A stretch of DNA of 64,000 nucleotides from contig NZ_JQIV01000006.1 in NCBI RefSeq assembly GCF_000746825.1, positions 1,912,501 through 1,976,500 of the forward strand, written 5' to 3'. The position numbers and the translations under genes are program-made. Below the pieces are notes generated by a model, which made no database searches, had not been told where the DNA came from, and saw only the letters and a program-made list of their open reading frames with translations. This document shows, one piece after another, positions 17,290 to 26,321 of this stretch. The number at the start of each line of letters is the position of its first letter. Within the stretch, counting starts at the first letter, position 1. Source of the stretch: Carnobacterium inhibens subsp. inhibens DSM 13024. GTDB taxonomy: Bacteria > Bacillota > Bacilli > Lactobacillales > Carnobacteriaceae.

Positions 17290-19254
17290 ATGCCTGTAAT
17301 GGAACTAAAGCAAGTGAATAAATCATATAAGATCAATGGCGGAGAAACATTTCAAGCTTTGAAAGACATTAATCTGTCTTTTGAAAAAGGTGAATTGGTG
17401 TCTATTATTGGAGAATCTGGTAGTGGGAAATCCACACTAATGAATTTGATTGGTGGGTTAGATTCAGATTTTCAAGGCGAAATTCTTGTCGATGGTGAAA
17501 ATATTGGAGATTATTCTGAAAAGAACTTGGTACAGTATCATAAAGAAAAAGTGGGATTTGTCTTCCAAAGTTTTAATCTTATCTCTCATTTATCGGTTTT
17601 AGACAATGTAACATTAGCAATGACCTTATCAAACGTTTCAAAGGCAGACCGAGAAAAAAGAGCCAAAGAAATTTTAGGTGTAGTAGGTTTACAAGATCAT
17701 TTGTATAAGAAACCGGATGCTATTTCAGGTGGTCAAAAGCAACGGGTAGCTATTGCACGTGCACTAGTAAATGATCCGGATATTATTATCGCAGATGAAC
17801 CTACAGGAGCATTGGATTCAGAAACAACAGATCAAGTTTTAGAGATGATCAAAGAAATTGCTGAAAATGGCAAACTGGTTATTATGGTTACCCATTCTGA
17901 AAAAGTAGCGGGTTATTCTAGCAGAGTTGTGACGATTGATGACGGACGAGTAATAGATGATCAAAAAGGCAGTGCATTAACGGTTACAGACAATAAATAC
18001 AAAACAGAGAAACCTAATCGCAATAAAAATTTGAGTTTATTGGGTGCAACAAAGTTAGCCCTTTTAAATATGAAAGAAAAATTAGCTCGTAATATATTGA
18101 TTGCTTTAGGTGGTAGTGTAGGAATCATGAGCGTCATTTTAATGTTGTCTTTAGGAAGTGGTGTGAATTCTTATTTAACAGATACGATGAACAGTCAGGT
18201 AAATCCGTTAGTTAGTGAAGTTCATATGCCGGACGAAGAGCCGGAAAACCAAACTGAACTGAATGAAATGCGGGACCAAAATCCTTTAATGGGATTATCT
18301 AGCTCAGCTCCATTTGGGACGGAAAATATTGATGAGTTGTCTAATATTGAGCATGTAGAAGCAGTTGAAGAAGGTTTTACTAATTTCTCAATTGGAACAA
18401 ATAAAGCTTCTTTTGATGGAAAAGCTACTCAGTTTATGAGTGTGACGACTGTTTCTTCTATGATTACTAGTGCTGACATAGTAGAAGGAGGACTTCCTGA
18501 AGAAGGAGAAGTCATGATTACTAAAAATATGGCGGATACTTTAGGAGAAGACCTTGTAGGACAGGACATTCAAGTTGATACAATCGTTAATGAACAACAA
18601 CTTAATTTGACAATGACTGTCAGTGGAATATATGGTGCTGAAGCATCAGCTGCGATAGATACAGTTTACTTGAATTATGAAGATTTAAAAAATGCAATGG
18701 AAGAAGCAGGGGGAGTATTAAATCCTAATATCATTTACCTTGTTTCCGATGATGCTGCTGCAACAGACTCTATCAAATCTAAGGTTGAAGACTTAGGATA
18801 CAAAGGATCATCTACGGAAGCTATAGCAGAGACATTTAGTCAAATGCTGGATGTCTTTACGTATGTGTTAGCCGGAGTTGCTGGGATTTCATTAGTGGTT
18901 TCAGCTATTATGATATTGACTGTCTTGTATATCAGTGTGGTTGAAAGAACAAAAGAAATTGGTGTGATCAAAGCCATTGGGGGACGTAAAAAAGATATTC
19001 GCCGTATTTTTGTATCTGAATCCTTCTTGATTGGTTTATTCAGCGGAATGTTTGGTGTCGGAATTGCATGGGGACTATCATTAATCGCTAATGCTGCAAG
19101 TACGCACTATTTTGATGTTGCTGTCATTGATCTAACGCCAATGTATGCTGTTTCCGGAATAGTTTTAAGTATCATCATTAGTATGGTAGCTGGCTTAATG
19201 CCTGCGTCTAAAGCTGCGAAATTAGACCCTGTTGAATCACTAAGAAGAGACTAG
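17290..19254 (+). CDS. MacB-type ABC transporter, fused ATPase and permease
   Basis: The 654-residue protein fuses an N-terminal ATPase (about 1-225: Walker A GESGSGKST, signature [15 protein letters not shown], Walker B IIIADEPTGALD) to a permease with one membrane helix near 270-290, a large extracellular MacB-like domain, and three C-terminal helices (FtsX fold). Such mechanotransmission transporters act from the outer membrane face in peptide export, antibiotic resistance or lipoprotein handling, without moving substrate through the bilayer. AAGGAG lies seven bases before the ATG. There is no adjacent two-component system or accessory protein. The substrate is unknown; export of or defence against antimicrobial peptides is the usual family role. 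Confidence 0.88.
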   Translation: MPVMELKQVNKSYKINGGETFQALKDINLSFEKGELVSIIGESGSGKSTLMNLIGGLDSDFQGEILVDGENIGDYSEKNLVQYHKEKVGFVFQSFNLISHLSVLDNVTLAMTLSNVSKADREKRAKEILGVVGLQDHLYKKPDAISGGQKQRVAIARALVNDPDIIIADEPTGALDSETTDQVLEMIKEIAENGKLVIMVTHSEKVAGYSSRVVTIDDGRVIDDQKGSALTVTDNKYKTEKPNRNKNLSLLGATKLALLNMKEKLARNILIALGGSVGIMSVILMLSLGSGVNSYLTDTMNSQVNPLVSEVHMPDEEPENQTELNEMRDQNPLMGLSSSAPFGTENIDELSNIEHVEAVEEGFTNFSIGTNKASFDGKATQFMSVTTVSSMITSADIVEGGLPEEGEVMITKNMADTLGEDLVGQDIQVDTIVNEQQLNLTMTVSGIYGAEASAAIDTVYLNYEDLKNAMEEAGGVLNPNIIYLVSDDAAATDSIKSKVEDLGYKGSSTEAIAETFSQMLDVFTYVLAGVAGISLVVSAIMILTVLYISVVERTKEIGVIKAIGGRKKDIRRIFVSESFLIGLFSGMFGVGIAWGLSLIANAASTHYFDVAVIDLTPMYAVSGIVLSIIISMVAGLMPASKAAKLDPVESLRRD

Positions 19255-19329
19255 CCTATATTTCGGCCAAATTTGATTTGGTAAAAGATATAGATCAATT
19301 GGCTTTAAAGTGGTATAAAGAAATAAAGT

Positions 19330-19379
19330 AAAACCTAATGTATAACTGTTTGTTTGCAGTTATACATTAGGTTTTTTTA
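19330..19379. terminator. Bidirectional terminator
   Basis: The arms AAAACCTAATGTATAACTG and CAGTTATACATTAGGTTTT form a perfect 19-bp stem with an eight-base loop, with T runs on the plus strand and A runs on the other side. It serves the ABC gene and alr. Confidence 0.88.
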
Positions 19380-19388
19380 GTGCAATTT

Positions 19389-20564
19389 CTAATGAGAATC
19401 TATTAATCCTGTAGTGGCGACGATCTGATTATTTTGGATATAGACTCTGGGAACTCGTTTTCCAATCAAACAAGCGACCTCATAATGGATCGTGTTCATT
19501 TGGACAGCTATTTCGCTAAGAGAAATACAATTATCTAGTGGATCTCCAAAAAGAATGATTTCTTCATTAAAATCAGCTGGATTTATTCCAGAAAGGTCTA
19601 CCATTGTTTGGTCCATACAGACTCGTCCAACAATAGGTGCTTTATGCCCATTTAGGGTAACGTGTCCTTTGTTTGATAAGGACCGTGAAAGACCATCTGC
19701 ATAGCCTACTGGAATAGTCGCAATAATAGAATCTTTTGTCGTGGTATATGTTCGACCATAGCTAATTGTTTGCCCAGTAGGAACATCTTTAATCAAAATC
19801 GGTTTCGTTTTAAAAGACATTACCGGCTTTAATGTGATATTATTTCGCAAATGTTCTTCTGGGTATAAACCGTACAAACCAATACCGACCCGTACCATGT
19901 CTAAATGCATTTCTGGAAAAGCAATTGTGGCGGCAGTATTGCAACAATGCTTAACGGGGATATCATACCCTTTTTGTTGAAGATAAGAAACAATATCCAT
20001 AAAGTGATGAAATTGATCATGAACAAAAGAAGAATCGATCACATCAGCATCAGCAAAATGAGTAAAAATGCCTTCTAGAATCAAGTAATCTGAAGTAATG
20101 GACGAAACAACCTGCAAGGCTTCAGAAGTAGAACGTACTCCAATTCGGTTCATTCCGCTATCTATTTTTAAATGAATTCGACAGACCAATTTCTTTTTAG
20201 TTGCTAGTTCTTGAATGCGTTCAACAGCTTCTTTTGAATAAATAGTTAAAGTAATATTATGATCGATGGCTTGTTCAATTGTCTCAGTATCTAAGCTAGT
20301 GTAGCCTAATACTAAAATTGGAATAGAAAAACCGGCCTTACGTAAGATAATCGCCTCATCTAAAAATGCAACGGCTAAATAATTTGCACCAGCATGAATA
20401 GCAGCTTTAGCTACTTCTATCGAACCATGACCGTACGCATCAGCTTTAACGACAGCCATTAAGTTCGTTTCAGGCTGAATTGTTTCCTTAAAAGCGTTTA
20501 TATTGTACACTAAATTATTAAGAGATATCTCTACCCATGTTTCTCTATAACTTCCTTTTTCCAT
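19389..20564 (-). CDS. alr: Alr, alanine racemase
   Basis: Alr interconverts L- and D-alanine with pyridoxal phosphate and supplies D-alanine for peptidoglycan. The 391-residue protein shows the PLP-lysine motif MAVVKADAYGHG (Lys about 40) and the C-terminal catalytic tyrosine region ISYGRTYTT. The VGRVCMDQTMVDLSG motif near 305-319 is also typical. The gene is the only one of its strand here, divergent from a small unknown gene, and its upstream side carries a possible extended -10 (TGGTATGAT on the minus strand). Family function is well established. Confidence 0.95.
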   Translation of the reverse strand: MEKGSYRETWVEISLNNLVYNINAFKETIQPETNLMAVVKADAYGHGSIEVAKAAIHAGANYLAVAFLDEAIILRKAGFSIPILVLGYTSLDTETIEQAIDHNITLTIYSKEAVERIQELATKKKLVCRIHLKIDSGMNRIGVRSTSEALQVVSSITSDYLILEGIFTHFADADVIDSSFVHDQFHHFMDIVSYLQQKGYDIPVKHCCNTAATIAFPEMHLDMVRVGIGLYGLYPEEHLRNNITLKPVMSFKTKPILIKDVPTGQTISYGRTYTTTKDSIIATIPVGYADGLSRSLSNKGHVTLNGHKAPIVGRVCMDQTMVDLSGINPADFNEEIILFGDPLDNCISLSEIAVQMNTIHYEVACLIGKRVPRVYIQNNQIVATTGLIDSH

Positions 20565-20627
20565 TAGTCCACTTCCTAAATTTACCTACATTATTTTTTA
20601 TAATCATACCACTTAATAGTAGAAAAT

Positions 20628-20703
20628 GTATACCATTCTAAATAGAGATAAGTATCATATAGTGAAACTTAATGTATATAAGAATAACATAGGATGGTAT
20701 ACT
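20628..20703. promoter_or_regulatory. Inverted repeat and extended -10 between alr and the small gene
   Basis: GTATACCATTCTA (20628-20640) and TAGGATGGTATAC (20690-20702) are reverse complements with one mismatch, 49 bases apart. The right arm contains the extended -10 TGGTATACT of the forward gene (TATACT at 20698-20703). The paired arms could be a looped operator for a shared regulator, or a chance effect of two similar promoters. Confidence 0.4.
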
Positions 20704-20797
20704 AATAGAGGATAGAAAAGGAATTGTTAGAAAATAAATAAGTTACTTCTACAATAATAATGATTGACTATCTTTGGTTAAAAAGCAGGAGGTTTAT

Positions 20798-21025
20798 ATG
20801 AACGATATTCAAGATTTTCGAAAAAATTATTTAGCCATTCTTAAATCCAGTAAATTGAAACAAACGAAGAAAAACGAATTGTTTCAGACGATCTTATGTC
20901 AAATGGATGAGATTTTTAAAATTCGCACAAGTGAAATGGAAAAATACAATACAGATAATTATGATGCAATTACACTCTACTTAGAAATTTCTGCAACTTT
21001 AAAAGCTCAGCAAGAAAATAATTGA
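20798..21025 (+). CDS. Small hypothetical helical protein
   Basis: I do not recognise this 75-residue protein. It is rich in Lys, Glu and Asn, has no signal or membrane segment, and reads as two or three amphipathic helices (NDIQDFRKNYLAILKSSKLK, then a QMDEIFKIRTSEMEKY segment). GCAGGAGG five bases upstream of ATG 20798 is a strong ribosome-binding site, so translation is likely. It is divergent from alr and followed after about 140 bases by a strong terminator. A small bacteriocin-immunity-like or regulatory protein is possible from size alone, but there is no motif to support it. Confidence 0.65.
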   Translation: MNDIQDFRKNYLAILKSSKLKQTKKNELFQTILCQMDEIFKIRTSEMEKYNTDNYDAITLYLEISATLKAQQENN

Positions 21026-21162
21026 TTACATAAATTCGAAATCGTTAAAAGAATAATGAGGCCGCTATTTTTAAAGTTCTATCTTATAAACTGATATTGT
21101 TTATTGTTACACGTAGAGATAGTGTGAAAGAAATAAAAAAATGAATTCATGGACGATCTTAT

Positions 21163-21228
21163 AAATAAACAGCTGAAGAGTCTCTTGAGAAAGATAGAGA
21201 TTTTCAGCTGTTTATTGGATTTTTTTGT
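21163..21228 (+). terminator. Long terminator hairpin
   Basis: The arms AATAAACAGCTGAA and TTCAGCTGTTTATT are perfect complements. The loop itself can pair (GTCTCTT with AGATAGAGA, imperfect). A T run follows. The remaining part of the 21026-21334 gap has an extended -10 TGATATAAT ending at 21265 for the next gene and nothing else I can name. Confidence 0.85.
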
Positions 21229-21334
21229 AGAAATGGGTTATTTTAAGTTAGAAAAATGATATAATTATTGTAGAAAAGAGATAGATATTTTTTTAATAAT
21301 AAAAGTGAATGTTTTCACAAAAAGAGGGGTTTTA

Positions 21335-22093
21335 ATGAGCTTTAATGTTTTGATGTATCATGAGTTTCGCGAACGGGGTGCTTTTGATAGTACCAATCCA
21401 TCAACAATTTCAGTTGAACAAAACTATCAAGATGCTTTACCGCCAGTCCTTTTTAGTTATGTAGAGGATTTTAAAGAACAAATGAACTATTTAAAAAGTG
21501 AGGGATATCATACTTTAACGCTTCAAGAAATAAAAAACTTTTATGAAAATGAAACAGAGCTTCCAGAAAAATCAGTTTTAATAACAATTGATGATGCATT
21601 TCAATCTGTACATAAGTATGCATACCCGATTTTAAAAAGCTTACAATTTCATGCGGTTAGTTTTGTGGTATTAGGGTGGCTATCACAAGAAATGAAAAAA
21701 TTTGATCCAACTATCTCAATGGTTATGAGCAAAAAAGAACTTGAAGAAATGAAGGACGTAGTTGAATTGGCTAATCATACAACTAACCTTCATATTCGTC
21801 ATTCGAACGGAACAGCTGCTATGCAAATGGTCTCTTTTGAAGGTTTAAAAAAAGACTTAACAGCATGTGGAGAGTATGTGGATTTTCCTGATGTGTTTGC
21901 TTATCCATTTGGAATTTATGACTCTAAAGATATTGAACGGTTAATTAAAGCCGATGTGAAGTACGCTTTTTCAACTACTCCGGGTACCAATACAATTGAG
22001 ACTCCGCTATTAGAGCTGCGTCGTGATACGGTAACGTTGGGATGTACAATAGAAGAATTTAAAGCAATTGTAGAAAGAGGAGAGAAAAAATGA
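21335..22093 (+). CDS. Polysaccharide deacetylase (NodB-fold) family protein
   Basis: The 252-residue protein has the NodB-fold deacetylase pattern: a start with VLMYHEF, motif 1 VLITIDDAFQS (two Asp, catalytic and metal-binding), and motif 2 ANHTTNLHI (two metal His). Motif 3 is reduced to FAYPFG. There is no signal peptide, so unlike cell-wall deacetylases it should act inside the cell. ATG 21335 is chosen because AGAGGGG lies five bases upstream; a frame starting at 21305 is possible. Its stop overlaps the start of the solute-binding lipoprotein gene by four bases (ATGA), so the two are translationally coupled. This suggests it acts on the imported compound, perhaps removing an acyl or formyl group (inference). 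Confidence 0.8.
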   Translation: MSFNVLMYHEFRERGAFDSTNPSTISVEQNYQDALPPVLFSYVEDFKEQMNYLKSEGYHTLTLQEIKNFYENETELPEKSVLITIDDAFQSVHKYAYPILKSLQFHAVSFVVLGWLSQEMKKFDPTISMVMSKKELEEMKDVVELANHTTNLHIRHSNGTAAMQMVSFEGLKKDLTACGEYVDFPDVFAYPFGIYDSKDIERLIKADVKYAFSTTPGTNTIETPLLELRRDTVTLGCTIEEFKAIVERGEKK

Positions 22094-23046
22094 AAAAATT
22101 AGGAATGTTGTTAATGACAGTTGCAATTGGTTTAGCAGCTTGTTCAAACGGTAATGAAAGCAGCCAAGCGACACAAACAAGTGAACCAGACCTTACAAAT
22201 GAACCCCTTCGATTCGGAACATTGCCAGCAGAATCAGCAATACCGATTATATTAGCAGAAGAAAACGGCTATTTTGATAAGGAAAACGTCGAAGTAGATA
22301 TCACGTCTTTTAGTTCGCCAAACGACCGTAACGCTGCTGCACAGTCTGGTGAACTTGATGGAATGATTGGTGACGTGATGACGGCTCTTTCTTTTAAGGA
22401 AGGCGGAATCGATTTAACGATTACATCTGATATCAATGAAGAATTTAAATTGTTGTCTTCACCCGATTCTGGAATCACAGATATAAAACAACTGGATGGA
22501 AAAGATGTATCTTTAATACCCAAGCTGTTATTAGAATATATTATGGATGAAATAGCTGCTAAAAATAATATTGCCTATGAAGTTGTTTCCATCCCGTCGA
22601 TCCCTGCAAGATATGAAGCTTTATTAGAAAATCAAATTGATTCGGTTATTTTTACTGAACCTCAAGCAACAGCACTTCAGCTAAACGGAGCCCATGTGTT
22701 AGCAAGTTCGTCAGAGTACGGTATCAAAGGCGGAACTATACTCTTTAGTGACGATAGTGTAGCGGAAAGATCTAGTGATATTGCTGCTTTTTATAGGGCA
22801 TATAACCAAGCAGTTGATTATATGAACACAACAGATGCAGCAGAATATAGTACTGTTTTAACAGAATATAATTTCCCGGAAACTATGGGAGATTATTTGA
22901 AAAATAAAAAGGAAGATTACAGCAAAGCAACGATCGTCACTGAAGAACAATATGAAAGCATTAAACAATGGACAAAGGAAAAAGAGATGATTAGTAAAGA
23001 TTATATGTATGAAGAGTTAACAGACTTTTCTATGCTAGAAGATTAA
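22090..23046 (+). CDS. ABC transporter substrate-binding lipoprotein, ThiY/SsuA (NMT1) type
   Basis: The 318-residue lipoprotein has a signal peptide with lipobox GLAACS (Cys about 18) and an NMT1/ThiY-like body: EPLRFGTLPAESAIPIILAE, then ENGYFDKENVEVDI and a GELDGMIGDVM segment. This type binds small molecules such as pyrimidine precursors, sulfonates or nitrate for SsuABC-like importers. Its likely partners are the permease and ATPase genes that converge on it (23117-24612). It is coupled by ATGA to the deacetylase gene. No TPP riboswitch is present upstream, which argues against simple thiamine control. The substrate cannot be told from sequence. Confidence 0.85.
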   Translation: MKKLGMLLMTVAIGLAACSNGNESSQATQTSEPDLTNEPLRFGTLPAESAIPIILAEENGYFDKENVEVDITSFSSPNDRNAAAQSGELDGMIGDVMTALSFKEGGIDLTITSDINEEFKLLSSPDSGITDIKQLDGKDVSLIPKLLLEYIMDEIAAKNNIAYEVVSIPSIPARYEALLENQIDSVIFTEPQATALQLNGAHVLASSSEYGIKGGTILFSDDSVAERSSDIAAFYRAYNQAVDYMNTTDAAEYSTVLTEYNFPETMGDYLKNKKEDYSKATIVTEEQYESIKQWTKEKEMISKDYMYEELTDFSMLED

Positions 23047-23047
23047 T

Positions 23048-23112
23048 AAAATACCTCGATTTTGATGTACTCATTTATAAACTGAGTCATTTTAATCGAG
23101 GTGTTTTTTTCT
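23048..23112. terminator. Bidirectional terminator
   Basis: TACCTCGATTT and AATCGAGGTG pair across a loop that contains a second small stem (ACTCA with TGAGT). A T run follows on the plus strand. It separates the convergent lipoprotein and permease genes. Confidence 0.75.
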
Positions 23113-23116
23113 CTAT

Positions 23117-23869
23117 CTATAAAGTGGGTTTATTCCAAGGTGCTAGGAAACGCTCTAAGATATCAATTAACTTGAATAATAAAAATCCAAGCAAGCAAAG
23201 GGCTAATATACCACAAAACATTGCCGAATAATCAATAACAGACCAAGCATTCATGATGTAATAACCAAGACCGTATTTAGTGGCATAATTTTCTGCGAAG
23301 AAAAGAGAGGCAACCGCAATACCAATGCAAACACGTAGTCCGCTGATGATTTGTGGAATAATAGCAGGACAGAGCAAATAAATAAAGATCTGCCACTTAC
23401 TGGCATGCATCATGAGCATAACTTGGTAATAAGACTGATCAATTTGAGTTATACCATCTCGCACAGATAGAATGAGTTGAAAAACAATGATCCAGACAAT
23501 TAAGCTTATTTTTGAAGCATCACCTAGTCCATACAGCAACATAAAGACCGGTAAAAAGGCTACTTTTGGGATGGGGTAGATCAAATACAGTAATGGAGAC
23601 AATAGACGGTCTGCCCATTTACTCGCTCCAATCCATATTCCTAAAGGAACTCCAATCAAGAAAGAAATAAGTATAGCGGTTAAGATACGAAGTAAGCTGC
23701 TGAAAATATGTGGCAGCAGGATAGGGAACAGCTGAATAAATAAACGAATTGTTTTAATTGGTTCTGGAATGACAGGGTGATCAATAAAGTAGTAAAGGAA
23801 TTGCCAAATCAAAAATAAGCCAATTAAACCAATCAACGTATCAAAAGGAATTTTTAATTTTCGCTTCAT
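23117..23869 (-). CDS. ABC transporter permease, SsuC/ThiX type
   Basis: The 250-residue protein has about six hydrophobic segments and the binding-protein-dependent permease loop near 150-185, where it contacts the ATPase (KWQIFIYLLCPAIIPQIISG with a conserved Gly). It belongs to the taurine/nitrate/pyrimidine-precursor permease group. Its start overlaps the end of the ATPase gene by four bases (ATGA), so they are coupled. The matching binding protein is most likely the convergent gene at 22090-23046, an unusual layout since such genes mostly lie in one operon. Confidence 0.88.
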   Translation of the reverse strand: MKRKLKIPFDTLIGLIGLFLIWQFLYYFIDHPVIPEPIKTIRLFIQLFPILLPHIFSSLLRILTAILISFLIGVPLGIWIGASKWADRLLSPLLYLIYPIPKVAFLPVFMLLYGLGDASKISLIVWIIVFQLILSVRDGITQIDQSYYQVMLMMHASKWQIFIYLLCPAIIPQIISGLRVCIGIAVASLFFAENYATKYGLGYYIMNAWSVIDYSAMFCGILALCLLGFLLFKLIDILERFLAPWNKPTL

Positions 23870-24612
23870 TCTCGCGTACCTCTTTCTAAACTTTCTCTAA
23901 CGTTTAGACACATGTCATAAAAAACGGTTTTTTTTCGAATATCTTCTATTCCAACTAAAGGATTTTGGATGATATCATGGATACCGCCTTTATTCATAAC
24001 GATGATTTGTTCTCCTAAAAAAACCGCTTCTTCGATAGAATGAGTGACTTGGAAAAGAGTTGTGTGTTTTATTTGGTGAATCGCTAAAATCATATCTTGT
24101 AAATACTCTTTTGTCATTGCATCTAAAGCCGAGGTAGCTTCATCCAACAGAAGAAGTTCAGGTTCTAGATTCAGACTTCTAGCAATAGCAACGCGTTGTT
24201 TTTGTCCGCCACTAATTTGAGCAGGGTAGTAATGAGCAATATCTAAAAGATTTAATTCTTTTAAAAGTTTAGTTGTCTTTTTCTTTATGATTTCTGGAGT
24301 CTGATGGCTTACTTTAAGCCCCATAGCGACATTGTCGAAAACAGTACACCAAGGAAATAAGGCATAGTCCTGTAAAATAATCCCAGTATTTTTAGGGAAG
24401 GCGGTTACTGGAATGTCGTTTATGCTTAATTCTCCACTGTCGGGTTGAATAAAACCAGACAAAGCATGTAGAAGGGTCGTTTTTCCACAACCCGATGGTC
24501 CAATTACTACACAAGTAGAGCGGGGTGGGATAGTAAATGAAATTGAATCTAATACGATACGGTCATCGAAAGAACAAGTTAGTTTTTTCACAAATATAGC
24601 GTTTTTAATCAT
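23866..24612 (-). CDS. ABC transporter ATP-binding protein, SsuB/ThiZ type
   Basis: The 248-residue ATPase has Walker A GPSGCGKTT (about 40), Q-loop, signature [15 protein letters not shown] (about 137), Walker [13 protein letters not shown] and the H-loop VTHSIEEAVFLGEQ. The sequence groups with nitrate/sulfonate/pyrimidine importers. It is the first gene of a two-gene unit with the permease and overlaps it by four bases. Its promoter must lie in the 290-base gap shared with add. Confidence 0.9.
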   Translation of the reverse strand: MIKNAIFVKKLTCSFDDRIVLDSISFTIPPRSTCVVIGPSGCGKTTLLHALSGFIQPDSGELSINDIPVTAFPKNTGIILQDYALFPWCTVFDNVAMGLKVSHQTPEIIKKKTTKLLKELNLLDIAHYYPAQISGGQKQRVAIARSLNLEPELLLLDEATSALDAMTKEYLQDMILAIHQIKHTTLFQVTHSIEEAVFLGEQIIVMNKGGIHDIIQNPLVGIEDIRKKTVFYDMCLNVRESLERGTRE

Positions 24613-24791
24613 TCGTTTAGCTCCTTATCATTCGTCTACTCTATTATAAAATTTTTAACCTTAAGATACAATTGACTTTTTAGAGGTAGGCGGATTAGTT
24701 TTATTTGGATCAACTTAGTATAGGTAATTAGAAGTAGTTTGTTAATCGTTCGTTTATTTCGTTTTTTTAATTATAATTTTATGATTAATAA

Positions 24792-24819
24792 TTGATAAAA
24801 TGATATTTAGGCGTATAAT
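24792..24819 (+). promoter_or_regulatory. Promoter of add
   Basis: TTGATA (24792-24797) and TATAAT (24814-24819) are spaced by 16 bases. About 85 bases of leader follow before the start codon; I see no purine riboswitch or operator in them. The remainder of the 24613-24904 gap is AT-rich without a recognisable element. Confidence 0.65.
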
Positions 24820-24904
24820 TGTAATTAATAACATGCATTTCGTTCGTTAAAAAGCGAGTGAATTACTTGGAGTGAAAATAGTTTAAGCTAAAGGAGTGTA
24901 CACA

Positions 24905-25942
24905 GTGCCAACTAGATATCCAACGAGAGAATTTATTAAACAGTTACCAAAAGCAGAGTTGCATCTTCACTTAGAGGGAACATTAGAACCTGAATTAAAG
25001 TTGAAATTAGCAAAAAGAAACAATATTGCTATCGGGCAAGAAACAATTGAAGAAGTTCAAGAAAGTTATCAATTTGATTCCTTATCTTCTTTCTTAAATG
25101 TTTATTACCCAGCGATGAATGTCTTGCAAACAGAAGAAGACTTTTATGAATTAGCCTGGGAGTATTTGAAAAGAGCTAAAGAACACAATGTAAAACGTGC
25201 CGAAGTATTTTTTGATCCTCAAGCACATACCTCAAGAGGAATAAAATTCGAAACAGTTTTCAATGGTTATTATCGTGCTACTCAAGATAGTTTAAAATTA
25301 GGAATAAGTGCGGAACTTATCCTGTGTTTTTTAAGGGACATGTCTGCAGAATCAGCAATGGAAACATTCGAACAAGCTCTTCCCTATAAAGATAAAATAG
25401 CTGGGATCGGGCTGGATTCTGATGAAAGAAGCAACCCGCCCAGTAAATTTTTTGATGTATTTAAAAAAGCAAAAGAAGAAGGATTTCGCATCACAATGCA
25501 TTGTGATATCGATCAAGAAAATTCGATTGAACACATCCGTCAAGCCCTTTTTGATGCAAAGGTTGAAAGACTTGATCACGGAACAAATATCGTGGAAAAT
25601 CCTGAATTTGTAGCATATGTAAAAGAAAATAACATCGGTTTAACTTGTTGTCCAGTGTCGAATAGTTTTGTGGTGGAAGATATGAAGGGAAAAGAAATCA
25701 TCGAGTTATTGGAACAAGGAGTAAAAGTAACGGTCAATTCAGATGACCCAGCTTATTTTCAAAGTTACATTTCAGATGACCTATATGCGTTAGCTGAAAA
25801 TTATTCATTAACAACAGAGCAAATTATCCAATTAGCGAAGAATTCTTTTGAGATTGCTTGGATTCCTGAAGCGGAAAAAGAGAACTATATCCAATTGATA
25901 GATGCATATGTTGAGAATTTCAATAAAATAAAGACGATATAA
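24905..25942 (+). CDS. add: Adenosine deaminase
   Basis: The enzyme deaminates adenosine (and deoxyadenosine) to inosine for purine salvage. The 345-residue protein shows the zinc motif KAELHLHLEGTLEP (two His), the catalytic Glu/His region ITMHCDIDQENS, and the zinc Asp motif VTVNSDDPAYFQ. GTG 24905 is chosen because AAGGAG lies eight bases upstream; an earlier GTG at 24896 would overlap that site. It is a single gene with its own promoter. An adenine deaminase of the same superfamily is an alternative, since some such genes are named add by similarity alone; the SDDPAYF region with Ser-Asp-Asp is seen in both. Confidence 0.88.
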   Translation: MPTRYPTREFIKQLPKAELHLHLEGTLEPELKLKLAKRNNIAIGQETIEEVQESYQFDSLSSFLNVYYPAMNVLQTEEDFYELAWEYLKRAKEHNVKRAEVFFDPQAHTSRGIKFETVFNGYYRATQDSLKLGISAELILCFLRDMSAESAMETFEQALPYKDKIAGIGLDSDERSNPPSKFFDVFKKAKEEGFRITMHCDIDQENSIEHIRQALFDAKVERLDHGTNIVENPEFVAYVKENNIGLTCCPVSNSFVVEDMKGKEIIELLEQGVKVTVNSDDPAYFQSYISDDLYALAENYSLTTEQIIQLAKNSFEIAWIPEAEKENYIQLIDAYVENFNKIKTI

Positions 25943-26050
25943 AAGCTTTCTTCTATGAATTAAAAAAATTATGAAAACATTTTTTGACAATTAGATTTAT
26001 TTAATTGGAAAAAACACTGGATTTTCACATAGTATTCCTATATAATAAGA

Positions 26051-26150
26051 AATGCCGCAAGGCCGTACGGCAATGGTGGACTTTCGAATCGTGTCAGATC
26101 CGGAAGGAAGCAGCACTAAGGATGTTCTGTCATGTGCCGTTCGTACATAG
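26051..26150 (+). ncRNA. ffs: Small signal recognition particle RNA (4.5S-type)
   Basis: The conserved SRP domain IV is present: CAGATCCGGAAGGAAGCAGC near 26095-26114, with the GGAAG and AGCAG internal loops and flanking pairing TGTC...AGATC. The terminal helix pairs GTACGGCA with TGCCGTTCGTAC. A -10 TATAAT (26041-26046) lies just upstream. It binds Ffh and directs ribosomes to the membrane. As in many Firmicutes it lies directly before dnaX. Ends are good to about five bases; no Alu domain is seen, as expected for the small type. Confidence 0.92.
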
Positions 26151-26160
26151 AATAAAAAAG

Positions 26161-26198
26161 GAAACCGTTGATTTTAAAATCAACGGTTTCTTTTTTTA
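26161..26198 (+). terminator. Terminator behind the SRP RNA
   Basis: GAAACCGTTGATTTT and AAAATCAACGGTTTC form a perfect 15-bp stem followed by seven T. Confidence 0.92.
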
Positions 26199-26321
26199 GG
26201 ATAGATCAGAATAATAACAGGTAACTAAAACGAAAAGAGTCTTGGTCTAGCTGTTTAAATTTCTAGCCAAATAACGTATAATAAAAGGTAATGACGAACG
26301 GTTCAAGAAAGGGAGAAATGC

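Noticed and set aside
21026-21334. TPP riboswitch before the deacetylase and ThiY-like genes
   Set aside because: The conserved CTGAGA and ACCTGATC elements are absent here and also upstream of the ATPase gene.
24613-24904. Purine riboswitch before add
   Set aside because: No three-way-junction core motifs were found; the leader is plain AT-rich sequence.
26005-26199. A 64-codon forward frame upstream of dnaX
   Set aside because: It reads through the SRP RNA gene and its terminator.
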